From Streptomyces sp. SA15 (GTDB lineage Bacteria > Actinomycetota > Actinomycetes > Streptomycetales > Streptomycetaceae): a DNA stretch of 64,000 nucleotides. The DNA lies in NCBI RefSeq assembly GCF_002291145.1, contig NZ_NTGE01000195.1, positions 1-64,000 of the forward strand, in the 5' to 3' direction. The position numbers were made by a program, and so were the translations under genes. Positions 34,534-43,379 of this stretch are shown here, piece by piece. The notes under the pieces were generated by a model. The model saw only the letters and a program-made list of their open reading frames with translations, was not told where the DNA came from and searched no databases. The stretch's first letter is position 1; each line of letters starts with the position of its first letter.

Positions 34534-35388
34534 GTGGCGCTTTTACTCGGGTTGGTGTCGAGCATGCTTTGGGGCGCGGCGGACTTCGCCGGGGGGCGGT
34601 TGTCGCGGCTGCGATCCGCGTACTCGGTGATCTTCGTGGCCCAGGTGGCGGCCCTGGTGAGCACGGCCGTGTACCTCGTCGCCGCGGCGGAACCGGCGTT
34701 GGACACCGCAGCGCTGGCCTGGGGGGTGGTGGCGGGGCTGGCGGGAGCGGTCGCCCTCGGCGCGTTCTATCGGGCCCTGGCCATCGGGCAGATGGGTCTG
34801 GTGGCCCCGGTGGCCTCCACATCCGTGGTTCTTCCCGTCGTCGTCGGTGTGGTCCAGGGGCAGACACCTCCGCCGCTGCAGTTCATCGGCCTGGCGACGG
34901 CGGGCCTGGGTGCCTGCCTGGCCGTGGCACCCGAGTTGAGGTCCGGCTCCGGTGCACGTGCGTCGTCCGGGCAGTCGATCGGCCTGGCGCTGCTGGCCGC
35001 CGCGGGCTTCGGGGTGGTCCTGATCGCCATAGCCGAGGGCAGCCGGTCGTCGGTCCCCCAGACCCTGTTCGGCCAGCGGGCCGCCTACGTCGTCGCCGTC
35101 GGTCTTGTCCTGCTGCTGCGCGCCGGCCGAGGTGAGCGTCAGCCGCGCTGGACCCGGTCCCAGCTGGGGGTCGCCGTGGCGGTCGGACTGGCCGACATGG
35201 CCGCCAATCTGATGTACGCCCACGCCACCCACACCGGCCTGTTGCCCGTGGTGTCGGTCCTCTCCTCGCTGTACCCCGTCGCCACCGTCCTCCTGGCACG
35301 CTGGCTCGACGACGAGCGTCTGCGCCCGCTCCAACTCGCCGGGATCTCCGCGACGTTCCTCGGCGTCACCCTCATCGGGGCCGGTTGA
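34534..35388 (+). CDS. DMT-superfamily (EamA) transporter
   Basis: 284 residues from the GTG at 34534, preceded by GGAGGGGG. Ten membrane segments in two EamA repeats; start VALLLGLVSSMLWGAADFAGGRL, end LQLAGISATFLGVTLIGAG. Family members export amino acids or metabolites. Divergent from the XRE-cupin regulator and the nearest upstream plus-strand gene to the biosynthetic operon (266 bases before it), so it could be an exporter for the cluster or an unrelated pair with its regulator. Confidence 0.88.
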   Translation: MALLLGLVSSMLWGAADFAGGRLSRLRSAYSVIFVAQVAALVSTAVYLVAAAEPALDTAALAWGVVAGLAGAVALGAFYRALAIGQMGLVAPVASTSVVLPVVVGVVQGQTPPPLQFIGLATAGLGACLAVAPELRSGSGARASSGQSIGLALLAAAGFGVVLIAIAEGSRSSVPQTLFGQRAAYVVAVGLVLLLRAGRGERQPRWTRSQLGVAVAVGLADMAANLMYAHATHTGLLPVVSVLSSLYPVATVLLARWLDDERLRPLQLAGISATFLGVTLIGAG

Positions 35389-35654
35389 TGCCCAACAAGC
35401 GGATGGGATGGGCGAGTTGTCGCCAGCTCGACGAAGGCCGGTTTCCGCGTGCGTGCGACGGTGGCGTAAGTACCCTTGCGTCCACGCTGATGTGCCTTTG
35501 CTGAACAATTTCTCGAAGTATGGACGTGTTCTTGCCAGGCACAGGAGTCCGTGATTTCGTCACACGCCGAGAGTGGCTGCGAGACACTCGCAGGGGGTTG
35601 CACGGGGGCTGCGTCGCATGTCCGTTCGTGCAGGGGGAGCAGGAAGGGCATCCA

Positions 35655-37136
35655 TTGGGGGAGGGGCTCTACGCCGCGTTCCGGGTCACGGCCATGTCCG
35701 CCCCGCGTGCGTCGGCCGTGGTCGGTCACGACGGAATCACGTGGTCGTACGAGGAGTTGCTGGCGGCGGTGGACGCCGCGGCCGAGCGTCTGTCGGGGCG
35801 GTTCGAACCGGGTGACGTGCTGGGACTCGCCGCCGACGATCCGGGAACGTTTCTCGCGCTCTATCTCGCGGCCGCCAGGCTCGACATCGTCACCGTCCTG
35901 CTGGACAGCCGCCTGTCCGCGGCGGAGTTGGAACGCAGCGCGGCGAAGTTCGACCTGGCCTGGCTGGCGGTCGACCGGCGGCCGGACGACCCCTGTGCTG
36001 CGGGCGGGTTCGAGCTGGAGGCCGTCGACGGGGCGCGCACGCACCGCGGTCGGGCGCTCAGCCGATACGCCGCCGACGACTTCGTCGTGCACTGCACCTC
36101 CGGTTCGACCGGTGAGCCCAAGGGCATCGTCATGAGCCAGGCCGCCATCGAGGCGCGGGTCCGGCTGTGGAGCGGGGAGTTGGCGCTGGGCCCCGAGGAC
36201 GTGGTGCTGTGCGCACTGCCGCTGGCGCACTGTCATGGCATCGATGTCCTGACCCTGCCGGCGCTGCTGAACGGGGCGACCGTGGTGTTCGCCAGGGCCG
36301 GGCGGCTCACCGGCCGGGGACTGGCACGGCAGATCGACCGGCACGGCGTGACACTGATGAGCGGACTGCCCGTCATGTACCAGATGCTCACCGCCGCCGG
36401 CGGGGCGCCGGCCACGTCGCTGAAGACGCTGCGCATGGCCATATCCGGCAGCGCGCCGCTGGCGACCAGTACGCAGGAGGAGTTCCTGCGCCGGTACGGC
36501 CTGCCGCTGCGTCAGGTGTACGGGCTGTCCGAGATCGGCGTGATCTGCTTCGACAAGCGGTACGTCGGTGGCGGCTCCATCGGGAAACCCATCGCCGGTG
36601 TCGAGTGGCGACTTGAGCCCGTCGCGGACGCGAACCCCGCGCAGGACGGTTCGGAGCCGGAGCCGCTCCATGAGCTGTACGTCCGTGGACCCGCTCTCGC
36701 CCGTGGCTACTACGACGAACCCGCCGCCACCGCGGAGATGTTCGAGGACGGCTGGCTCAGGACGCGGGACATCATCCGGGCGGATCCCGAGGGCTGGTAC
36801 GTACGCGGCCGTCAGTCCGGCTTCATCAACGTCGCCGGGAACAAGGTCGGACCACTCGAGGTCGAGGCCGCGCTGCGCGAATGCCCCGGAGTGCTGGAGA
36901 GCGCCGTCGTCGGCATCCCCGACCCCGGGACCACCGAGCGGGTGGCAGCTCTGATCGTCACCGACGGCGCCTTCGAACTGGGCGCGGTCCAGCGGCGGCT
37001 CGCCGACCGGCTGCTGTCGTACCAGCTCCCGCAGCGGTACGAGACCGTTGCGACGCTCCCGCGCACTCCGCTCGGCAAGACCGACTACGCCGCCGTGAAG
37101 CGGCTGCTGCACACCCACGAGGGGGACGACACGTGA
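35655..37136 (+). CDS. AMP-dependent ligase (standalone adenylating enzyme), first gene of the cluster
   Basis: About 493 residues with a TTG start at 35655, six bases after GGAAGGG; a GTG at 35628 and an ATG at 35520 are in frame but lack ribosome sites. ANL superfamily: P-loop CTSGSTGEPKGIVMS, VYGLSEIGVICFD (A5), LRTRDIIRADPEGWYVRGR, and the catalytic Lys near the end in TPLGKTDYAAVK. It should activate a carboxylic acid as acyl-AMP and load CoA or a carrier protein, most simply the free carrier at 47546. The region 35389-35654 should hold the operon promoter; no clear element was identified. The next gene overlaps it by GTGA. Confidence 0.85.
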   Translation: MGEGLYAAFRVTAMSAPRASAVVGHDGITWSYEELLAAVDAAAERLSGRFEPGDVLGLAADDPGTFLALYLAAARLDIVTVLLDSRLSAAELERSAAKFDLAWLAVDRRPDDPCAAGGFELEAVDGARTHRGRALSRYAADDFVVHCTSGSTGEPKGIVMSQAAIEARVRLWSGELALGPEDVVLCALPLAHCHGIDVLTLPALLNGATVVFARAGRLTGRGLARQIDRHGVTLMSGLPVMYQMLTAAGGAPATSLKTLRMAISGSAPLATSTQEEFLRRYGLPLRQVYGLSEIGVICFDKRYVGGGSIGKPIAGVEWRLEPVADANPAQDGSEPEPLHELYVRGPALARGYYDEPAATAEMFEDGWLRTRDIIRADPEGWYVRGRQSGFINVAGNKVGPLEVEAALRECPGVLESAVVGIPDPGTTERVAALIVTDGAFELGAVQRRLADRLLSYQLPQRYETVATLPRTPLGKTDYAAVKRLLHTHEGDDT

Positions 37137-38287
37137 CCGGTGGTGCGATCCAGGACGTGCCCGCCGTCGCCGACACCGAGGCGAGGCTCGACACCGTGGC
37201 GGGTGGACTGTTCGCCGCGCTCGCGGCCCGGCCGCCCGAGGCGTACGAACAGGACGCAAAGGCCGTGTTCGCCCTGCTCAAGGACACCCGCGCCACGACC
37301 TTGCTGATCCCCCGGGACTGCGGCGGGGCCGGGCACACGGCGGCCGACGCCGTACGGTTCCAGCTCGCCCTCGGCACCCTGGCGCCGTCGGCGGCCATCG
37401 CGACGACCATGCACCACTACAAGATCGCCGCCCTCGGCCGGGTCGCCACGGCCGGGGACGAGAACGCCCGGGTGATCCTCCGCGACATTGCGAGCGAGGC
37501 CAAGCTGATCGCCTCCGGCGGTGCCGAGTCCACTCCCGGCCGCGATCTGCGGAGCCTGGGGAGCTGGGCGGTCCGCGACGCCGACGACGCCGGCTACCGC
37601 GTCACCGGGCTGAAGCGGCCCTGCTCCCTGTCCACCAGCATGGACCTGATGTCCCTGATGGTGGAGCTGCGGGCGCCCGACGGCTCCCCCGAGGGGTACG
37701 CCCAGGCCTTCGTGGACGCCGGCGCCCCCGGACTGGAACGCGAGACGTTCTGGCGGAGCCCGGTCTTCCGCGCCGCCGAGAGCCACGCCGTGCGCCTGTC
37801 CGACGTCCACGTCGCACGCGACCACGTCTTCCCGCTGCGGGGCGAGACCGGCCGCCGCTTCGCCGCCGACTGCTACCTCTGGTTCCAACTGCTCATCAGC
37901 GCCTCCTACCTCGGCGTGGCCTCCTGCCTGGCCCAGGCGACCCCGCCCGACAGGCGCGCGGGCTCACCGCGGTGGACCCGGGCGGTCGAGGAGATCCGCC
38001 GCCTGGAGGACGGTCTGCTCGACGCGGCGCGCGCCGTGGACGACGACCGGCCCGTCGGCGAACAGCTCAACCTGGCGGTCGAGGCACGTGACCGCGTCGA
38101 GGACGACATCACCGCCATCGGCGGTCTGCTGTTGCGCGCGGCCGGCGGCGCCGGCTTCGCCCTGAGCGGCTTCGCCACGACGCTCGCGGGAGCGCTCAGC
38201 GCGATCGCCTTCCATCCACCGCAGCGCGGGGCCCGCGAGGGCATCGGCCTGGAACTGCTGAACGCCGAGTCGAGGGAGCGCGCGTAA
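37133..38287 (+). CDS. Acyl-CoA dehydrogenase-like flavoprotein
   Basis: 384 residues from the GTG at 37133, overlapping the ligase stop. N-terminal helices with LLIPRDCGGAGHTAADAVRFQLALGTLAPSAAIATTMHHYKI, a middle beta domain (SGGAESTPGRDLRSLGSW...RVTGLKRPCSLSTSMDLMSLMVEL), then a C-terminal helical domain. The usual catalytic-Glu/RINRIYEGT-type region of fatty acyl-CoA dehydrogenases is not evident, so it may desaturate or hydroxylate a carrier-bound substrate, as in DszC-like or prolyl-carrier oxidases. Sits between the ligase and the PaiB-like gene, suggesting work on the acyl unit activated by the ligase. Confidence 0.75.
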   Translation: MTGGAIQDVPAVADTEARLDTVAGGLFAALAARPPEAYEQDAKAVFALLKDTRATTLLIPRDCGGAGHTAADAVRFQLALGTLAPSAAIATTMHHYKIAALGRVATAGDENARVILRDIASEAKLIASGGAESTPGRDLRSLGSWAVRDADDAGYRVTGLKRPCSLSTSMDLMSLMVELRAPDGSPEGYAQAFVDAGAPGLERETFWRSPVFRAAESHAVRLSDVHVARDHVFPLRGETGRRFAADCYLWFQLLISASYLGVASCLAQATPPDRRAGSPRWTRAVEEIRRLEDGLLDAARAVDDDRPVGEQLNLAVEARDRVEDDITAIGGLLLRAAGGAGFALSGFATTLAGALSAIAFHPPQRGAREGIGLELLNAESRERA

Positions 38288-38290
38288 GCC

Positions 38291-38929
38291 ATGTACACCC
38301 GAGAGCACTTCAGTGTTCCCCTGCCCCTGATGTGCGACTTCGTACAAGAGAAGTCGTTCGGCGTCCTCGCCACCTTCCACGACGGCCGCATCCACACCTC
38401 TCCCCTGCCTCTCGATCTGCGCGAGACCGAGGACGGCGAGCTGTTCGTCGCCGGACACGTCGCCCGGGCCAACGACATGGCGGAGGCGTTCGCGGCGGGA
38501 CCTCCGGCCACCGTCACCGTTCTGGGGCCGGACACCTTCGTGCCCGCCGAGTGGTTCGGCACCCGCAGCCGCATCCCGACCTGGCTGTACTGCGCCGTGG
38601 AGATCTCCGGCCGGCTGGAACTCAGCGACGCCGCCCGCACCCGCGAGGACGTCGTCGTGCTGATCGACCGGCTGCAGAAGAAGGCGGTCGCGGGCTCGAC
38701 CTGGACGCTCGCGGAGATACCGGAGAACCTGAGCGAGGGGTACCTGAAGAACATCGTCGGCTTCCGGCTGCTCGACCTGGAGTTCAAGTCCTGCTTCCGG
38801 CTGAACCAGCGCAAGGGCGGCACGGACAGCCTGGCCGAGGCACTGGCCGACAGCGCCGAGACCGACCGGCTGCGGCTGGCGAAGCTGGTGCTCCAGCCAC
38901 CGACCGCCACGGCCGCCCCGACCGCATGA
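38291..38929 (+). CDS. PaiB-like FMN-binding split-barrel protein
   Basis: 212 residues, three bases after the previous stop. Begins MYTREHFSVPLPLMCDFVQEKSFGVLATFHDGRIHTSPLPLDL, the signature of FMN-binding negative transcriptional regulator/PaiB proteins with a pyridoxamine-oxidase-like barrel; GFRLLDLEFKSCFRLNQRKGG near the end also fits. In an operon of tailoring enzymes it may be a flavin reductase or an oxidoreductase rather than a repressor. Its stop overlaps the NRPS start by ATGA. Confidence 0.8.
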   Translation: MYTREHFSVPLPLMCDFVQEKSFGVLATFHDGRIHTSPLPLDLRETEDGELFVAGHVARANDMAEAFAAGPPATVTVLGPDTFVPAEWFGTRSRIPTWLYCAVEISGRLELSDAARTREDVVVLIDRLQKKAVAGSTWTLAEIPENLSEGYLKNIVGFRLLDLEFKSCFRLNQRKGGTDSLAEALADSAETDRLRLAKLVLQPPTATAAPTA

Positions 38930-41900
38930 CGGCCACCGTGGAAGCACCGGACGCCCTGGGACGGCTGCTGGACCTCCCACCGAGCGGGCGCCCCGCCGTC
39001 GAGTGGCGCGGCGAGACCCTCACGTACGCCGAACTCGCCACCCGCGTCGACGAACTGACCGGCACTCTGGTCGAGGCCGGGGCGCCCGGGACGCACGTCC
39101 TGCTCCTGGGGCCGCTGTGTCCCGCCTACGTCGTGGGGCTGCTGGCGTGCCTGCGCGCGGGTGCGGTGCCGGTGCCCACGGACGCCGGGCTGGCACCCGA
39201 CCGGTACGCGTGGGCCGAGCGCATCGCACGGCCGTCGGCCATCCTGACCAGCGATGTCTCCGCCGTGGCGCACTACCGCGGGCGGGCCGGTGACGGCGAC
39301 CTCCATGAGCTGGTCCTGGACGCCGCGACCGGACGCGTCGTCCTCACCACCGCCCCATGGCACCGGCGGCAACCGCCGCCCGCCCGGCGGCACCAGGACA
39401 TGGACGCCGGTTATCTCATCCCCACATCGGGGTCGACCGGGGCGCCGAAGGCGATCGTGGGCAGCCGCAGGGGCCTGCACGCGTTCCTGTCCTGGTTCAC
39501 CGAGGAGTTCGCCTTCGGCGAGAGGGACGTCTGCGCCGCCGTCACACGCGTGAACTTCGACCCGTCGCTGCGGGAGCTGCTGGGGGTGCTGACGGCCGGC
39601 GGCACGCTGTGCCTGCCCGAGGTCGACGCCCAGCTGGACCCGCGTACGCTCGGCGCCCACCTCGCCCGGTCGCGGGCGACGCTCGCCTTCCTCGTACCGT
39701 CCCTCGCCCGCCGGGTCGGGGACGCGCTGCGGGCCGAGTCCGTCCGGCTGGACGCCCTGCGCCTGGGGTTCTTCGCGGGGGAGGTGCTTCCGGCGCGGGT
39801 GGTCGAGCAGTGGAGCGAGCTCGCGCCGGGTGCCGAGTTCGTCAACCTCTACGGGATGACCGAGGGGACGCTGGCCCAGCTGTTCCGGCGTGGGGTCCGG
39901 GTGGGGCGGGCCGGCGCAGAGGCAGCGGGCGGCGCGGCGTTCGGGGTGCCCGTCGGGCGGCCCAGGCCCGGTGTGTCGGTGGAGATCGACCGGCCCGACG
40001 CGGACGGCCACGGAGAGGTGCTCGTCGCCTCGTCGGCCCCGGCGCTCGGGACACTCGCGGACGGGGCGGGAGGGGCGCCGGGCACGTTCCGTGTCGACCC
40101 GATGCCCACCCCACTGCGCACCGGTGACATCGGGCGCCGTACCGAGGGCGGCGAGTTGATGGTCGTGGGCCGGCTGGGCGACGACCTGAAGGTCTCCGGC
40201 AGGCGCGTCGCCTACCACCGCTTCGTCGACGACGTCGAGGAACTCGTCGGCGTGGACCAGTGCGTCGTCGTCGACCGTCAGGGGCCGCACGCCTTCGTCG
40301 CCGCGGCACGGCTTCAGCCGGGCCAGGAGGAGACGCTGAGCGAGCAGGTCCGCGATGTCGCCAAGCGGCACGGGCTGCCGGTTCCGGCGGTCCATCCGCG
40401 CCGGGAGCTGCCGCTGCTTCGCAGCGGCAAGGTCGACCGGGTCGCCCTGGCCACGTCCGTCGAGCAGTCGTCGGGCACCGGGGGCGCGCCGCCACCCGAC
40501 CCGGGTGCCACCGTCACCGATGTGCTGCTCGGGTTGCTCGGACTTCGCGAGGACCCGGCAGCCGTGGGGGCGGCACCGGACGCGACGTCGTTCGTGGACG
40601 CGGGGCTGTCGTCCCTGGACATGATGGACTTCGTCGGGAAGGTCGAGCAGCGCTTCGGGACCGTCCTTTCGGTGCAGGAGTGCTTCGCCCATCGCGATGT
40701 GGCGTCGCTGGCGCGGGCGATCGAGCGCGGCGGTATCACCGGTGGCACCGGGCAGGGGTCCGGTGCCGAGTCCGACGGGCACACGAGCGAGGGCCGCCGG
40801 GCCGCGCCCGGCAGAGACCGCCCGGCGGCCGACGAGCACGTCGGCGAGCATGTCGTCCCCCTGTCGACCCGTCAGGTGGCCTACATGGCCATCTGCATGG
40901 CGGACGGCAACGCCAACTGGTGCAACCTCTCCCGCGAGATCCGGATCGACCGGGCGCTCACGACCGACGAGGTGCGGGCGGCCGCCGACCTGCTGACCCG
41001 ACGCCACGACGTGCTCCGGCTCTCGCTCACCCCCGACTGGTCGCAGCAGGTCCACTCCGAGCCCGACGCCGTACGCTGCCCGGTCACCGTCCACGAGACC
41101 CCCGGTCCCGGTGAGCACCGCGCACGGGTTCAGCAGGCCCGCGCCGAGGCCGTGGCACAGCTGATCGACCCCGCGGCCCCGCCGCCCATGAGGGTCGTCG
41201 TGGTCCCCGGCGACGGCATCACGTCCGTCGTCCTGGTCGCGCACCACCTCTTCCTCGACGGCCTGAGCATGGACCTGATCGCGGGCGAGCTGCGCTCGGC
41301 GCTCCAGGGCTCCGCGCTCGACGACGCCCCGCCGCCCTCCGGATACCGCGTCTACTGCCGGGCGACGCGGCGCCCGGACCGGCCCGCGCCCGCCGCCGCC
41401 TACTGGCGCACCTTCCTGCGGGACGCCGAACAGATCACGCTGCCGGAGGCGACGGGCGACGACGCCCGCGTCGGCGAACTGGTGTCGCGCCCGTTCGGCG
41501 TGACCTGTTCCCGGGCAGCCCATCGGATCGCGGTGGCCACGGGTGTCTCCGTCTTCCCGGTCGTCCTGGCCGCCTTCGACCTGGCCGTCTCCCGGACGTT
41601 CGGACTGGACCGGCTGTCGATCGTCGTCCCCGTGCAGGTGCGCGACGAGGTGGCAGCCGCGACCGCCGGGATGTTCATGAGCCAGCTCGTCGTACGCGGC
41701 CCCGACGCGGTGTCGCTGCCGGACCGGGCGTCGGCCTACGCCGAGCAGCTGCGGGTCGGCACGGCGAGCAGCGCATGGGAGTTCGACCAGCGGATCGAGG
41801 AGCTCGGGTTGGCCGGGGCCGACCGCTTTCCGCTGTCCACGGTGCTGTTCAACCAGCACCCCAAACGGCGCGGGCTCAGGCCCCGCGACCTCGGTGCGTG

Positions 41901-42093
41901 GCAGCCGAGGTCGCTGGGGCGGACGCTGCGCTACCAGTTGCAGGGCGAACTGCAGGTATCGGCGTCCGAGATGGCGCTGACGTACTACTACAGGCGGGGG
42001 ATCGCCATGGACCGTACGGATGTCATCGACCGGCTGCACAGCGAGGTGCTCGCGGCGCTGCAGGAGGCGGGGAGGACGTCCTGTGCGGACTGA
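38926..42093 (+). CDS. NRPS, domains A-T-C
   Basis: 1055 residues. Adenylation domain about 10-510: A3 PTSGSTGAPKAI (near 166), A4 NFDPSLRELLGVL, A5 NLYGMTEGT, A10 LRSGKVDR (near 500). The Asp and following Pro of FDPS mark the start of an unusual specificity code; the amino acid cannot be named. Carrier domain about 530-600 with phosphopantetheine Ser in DAGLSSLDMMDFV (about 561). Condensation domain about 645-1040 with an intact HHLFLDG (about 772). The order is odd: the A-T pair feeds a condensation domain that ends the protein, while the next NRPS begins with its own condensation-like domain. Overlaps the decarboxylase gene by 11 bases. Confidence 0.92.
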   Translation: MTATVEAPDALGRLLDLPPSGRPAVEWRGETLTYAELATRVDELTGTLVEAGAPGTHVLLLGPLCPAYVVGLLACLRAGAVPVPTDAGLAPDRYAWAERIARPSAILTSDVSAVAHYRGRAGDGDLHELVLDAATGRVVLTTAPWHRRQPPPARRHQDMDAGYLIPTSGSTGAPKAIVGSRRGLHAFLSWFTEEFAFGERDVCAAVTRVNFDPSLRELLGVLTAGGTLCLPEVDAQLDPRTLGAHLARSRATLAFLVPSLARRVGDALRAESVRLDALRLGFFAGEVLPARVVEQWSELAPGAEFVNLYGMTEGTLAQLFRRGVRVGRAGAEAAGGAAFGVPVGRPRPGVSVEIDRPDADGHGEVLVASSAPALGTLADGAGGAPGTFRVDPMPTPLRTGDIGRRTEGGELMVVGRLGDDLKVSGRRVAYHRFVDDVEELVGVDQCVVVDRQGPHAFVAAARLQPGQEETLSEQVRDVAKRHGLPVPAVHPRRELPLLRSGKVDRVALATSVEQSSGTGGAPPPDPGATVTDVLLGLLGLREDPAAVGAAPDATSFVDAGLSSLDMMDFVGKVEQRFGTVLSVQECFAHRDVASLARAIERGGITGGTGQGSGAESDGHTSEGRRAAPGRDRPAADEHVGEHVVPLSTRQVAYMAICMADGNANWCNLSREIRIDRALTTDEVRAAADLLTRRHDVLRLSLTPDWSQQVHSEPDAVRCPVTVHETPGPGEHRARVQQARAEAVAQLIDPAAPPPMRVVVVPGDGITSVVLVAHHLFLDGLSMDLIAGELRSALQGSALDDAPPPSGYRVYCRATRRPDRPAPAAAYWRTFLRDAEQITLPEATGDDARVGELVSRPFGVTCSRAAHRIAVATGVSVFPVVLAAFDLAVSRTFGLDRLSIVVPVQVRDEVAAATAGMFMSQLVVRGPDAVSLPDRASAYAEQLRVGTASSAWEFDQRIEELGLAGADRFPLSTVLFNQHPKRRGLRPRDLGAWQPRSLGRTLRYQLQGELQVSASEMALTYYYRRGIAMDRTDVIDRLHSEVLAALQEAGRTSCAD

Positions 42094-43378
42094 ACACGCT
42101 TCCGGAGCCGGGCTCGCTTCTGCCGCCGGACTCGCTCCCGCCGCCGGACTCGCTTCTACTGCCGCTCCCGCCGCCCGCCTCGGTGACCCCCTGGGAATGC
42201 TCCCGACAGTCGAGCTCGCCCCTCACCAGGCCCGGCTCCTCATGCACCGGGCCGGGGGCACGCCGGTGTACGCGTACAGCCGCGCCGCCCTGCGCCAGGC
42301 CGTCGACCGGGTGCGGGCGGCCTCGGTACCCGGCGCCGAGATCTACTACTCGCTGAAGGCGAACCCGCACCCCGGCGTCGTGACCGCCCTGGCGTCGCTG
42401 GTGGACGGCTTCGACGTGTGCTCCCTGGGCGAGCTGGAGACCGCGCTGAACGCGGGGATGCCGCCGGAGAAGCTGCTGTTCACGGGCCCGGCGAAGTCGG
42501 CCGGGGAGGCCGCGGCCGCGCTGGCGGGCGGGGTGGCCGTGACGGTCGAGTCGCCGCGCCAGGCCGTGCTGTTCGCCGAGACGGCGCGCCGGCTCGGGGT
42601 CGGCGGCCGGGCCGTCATCCGGGTCAACACCCCCTATCCGGGCAGGACGTCCGGCGCGGCCCCCTCGCCGAACCAGTTCGGCGTCTTTGCCGGGGACACC
42701 GCCGAGGTGGTGCGCGTGCTGCGCGCCTCGCCCCTGTCGCTGAGCGGTCTGCAACTGTTCTGGGGCTCGCAGTACTCCGACGCCGAGGTCATCCGCGCGG
42801 CCAGGAACGCGGCGCTGGACCGGGCCGCGAGCCTCGCGGACGAGTTCGGACTGAGTCTTGACTTCGTGTCCGTCGGCGGGGGCATCGCGATGCCCTGGTG
42901 CGACCGCGACACCGCCGTGGACTGGGAGGGACTGCGCTCCGACGGACCCGGCCCCGGCCCGACAGCGGACGGTCCTCTCGGATCGGCCACCGTGGTCTGC
43001 GAGTACGGCCGGTCGATCGTCGGCCCGGCCGGTGTGCTGCTGACGTCCGTACTGGATGTGAAGACCATCGACAGCCGGCGGTACGTCCTCGTCGACGCCG
43101 GGATGAACCACGTCATGATCGCCAGTCGGCTCGTCGCCGGAGCGGGCCGCGGCGAACCCCTGGTGCGGGCGGTGGACCCGAAGGACCCCGGTGCCCTGAG
43201 CCCCGCGGTCGTGACGGGCCCCTTGTGTTCACAGCTGGACGTGCTCGCCCAGGACGTCCTCCTGCCCGCCGTGGATGTCGGCGACGCGCTGATGTTCTCG
43301 GGTGTCGGCGCCTATGGGCCGACCTTCAGCCCGAGCGCCTTCCTGAGCCGCGACGAAGTGAAAGAGATCGTCTTCTGA
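42083..43378 (+). CDS. Type III-fold PLP-dependent decarboxylase
   Basis: 431 residues from the GTG at 42083 (GGGGAGGA upstream), inside the end of the NRPS gene. Alanine-racemase-fold decarboxylase: PLP lysine in YYSLKANPHPGVV (about residue 93), Gly-rich SVGGGIAMPW, EYGRSIVGPAG, and the C-terminal GPLCSQLDVLAQD. Related to ornithine, diaminopimelate and siderophore-type (e.g. BtrK-like) decarboxylases. In this operon it may decarboxylate an amino acid or a carrier-/peptide-linked residue, giving an amine building block. Cysteine to cysteamine would be chemically attractive next to CarABC-like enzymes but is not shown by sequence. Confidence 0.85.
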   Translation: MRTEHASGAGLASAAGLAPAAGLASTAAPAARLGDPLGMLPTVELAPHQARLLMHRAGGTPVYAYSRAALRQAVDRVRAASVPGAEIYYSLKANPHPGVVTALASLVDGFDVCSLGELETALNAGMPPEKLLFTGPAKSAGEAAAALAGGVAVTVESPRQAVLFAETARRLGVGGRAVIRVNTPYPGRTSGAAPSPNQFGVFAGDTAEVVRVLRASPLSLSGLQLFWGSQYSDAEVIRAARNAALDRAASLADEFGLSLDFVSVGGGIAMPWCDRDTAVDWEGLRSDGPGPGPTADGPLGSATVVCEYGRSIVGPAGVLLTSVLDVKTIDSRRYVLVDAGMNHVMIASRLVAGAGRGEPLVRAVDPKDPGALSPAVVTGPLCSQLDVLAQDVLLPAVDVGDALMFSGVGAYGPTFSPSAFLSRDEVKEIVF

Positions 43379-43379
43379 G

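Noticed and set aside
35520..35654. ATG at 35520 as start of the AMP ligase
   Set aside because: No ribosome site; the extra 45 residues are Arg/Cys-rich and unlike the family. TTG at 35655 has a good site.
37906..42039. 1377-residue open frame on the minus strand
   Set aside because: Antisense shadow of the NRPS region; Arg/Gly/Pro-rich, no domain, and the plus strand has clear motifs and coupled starts.
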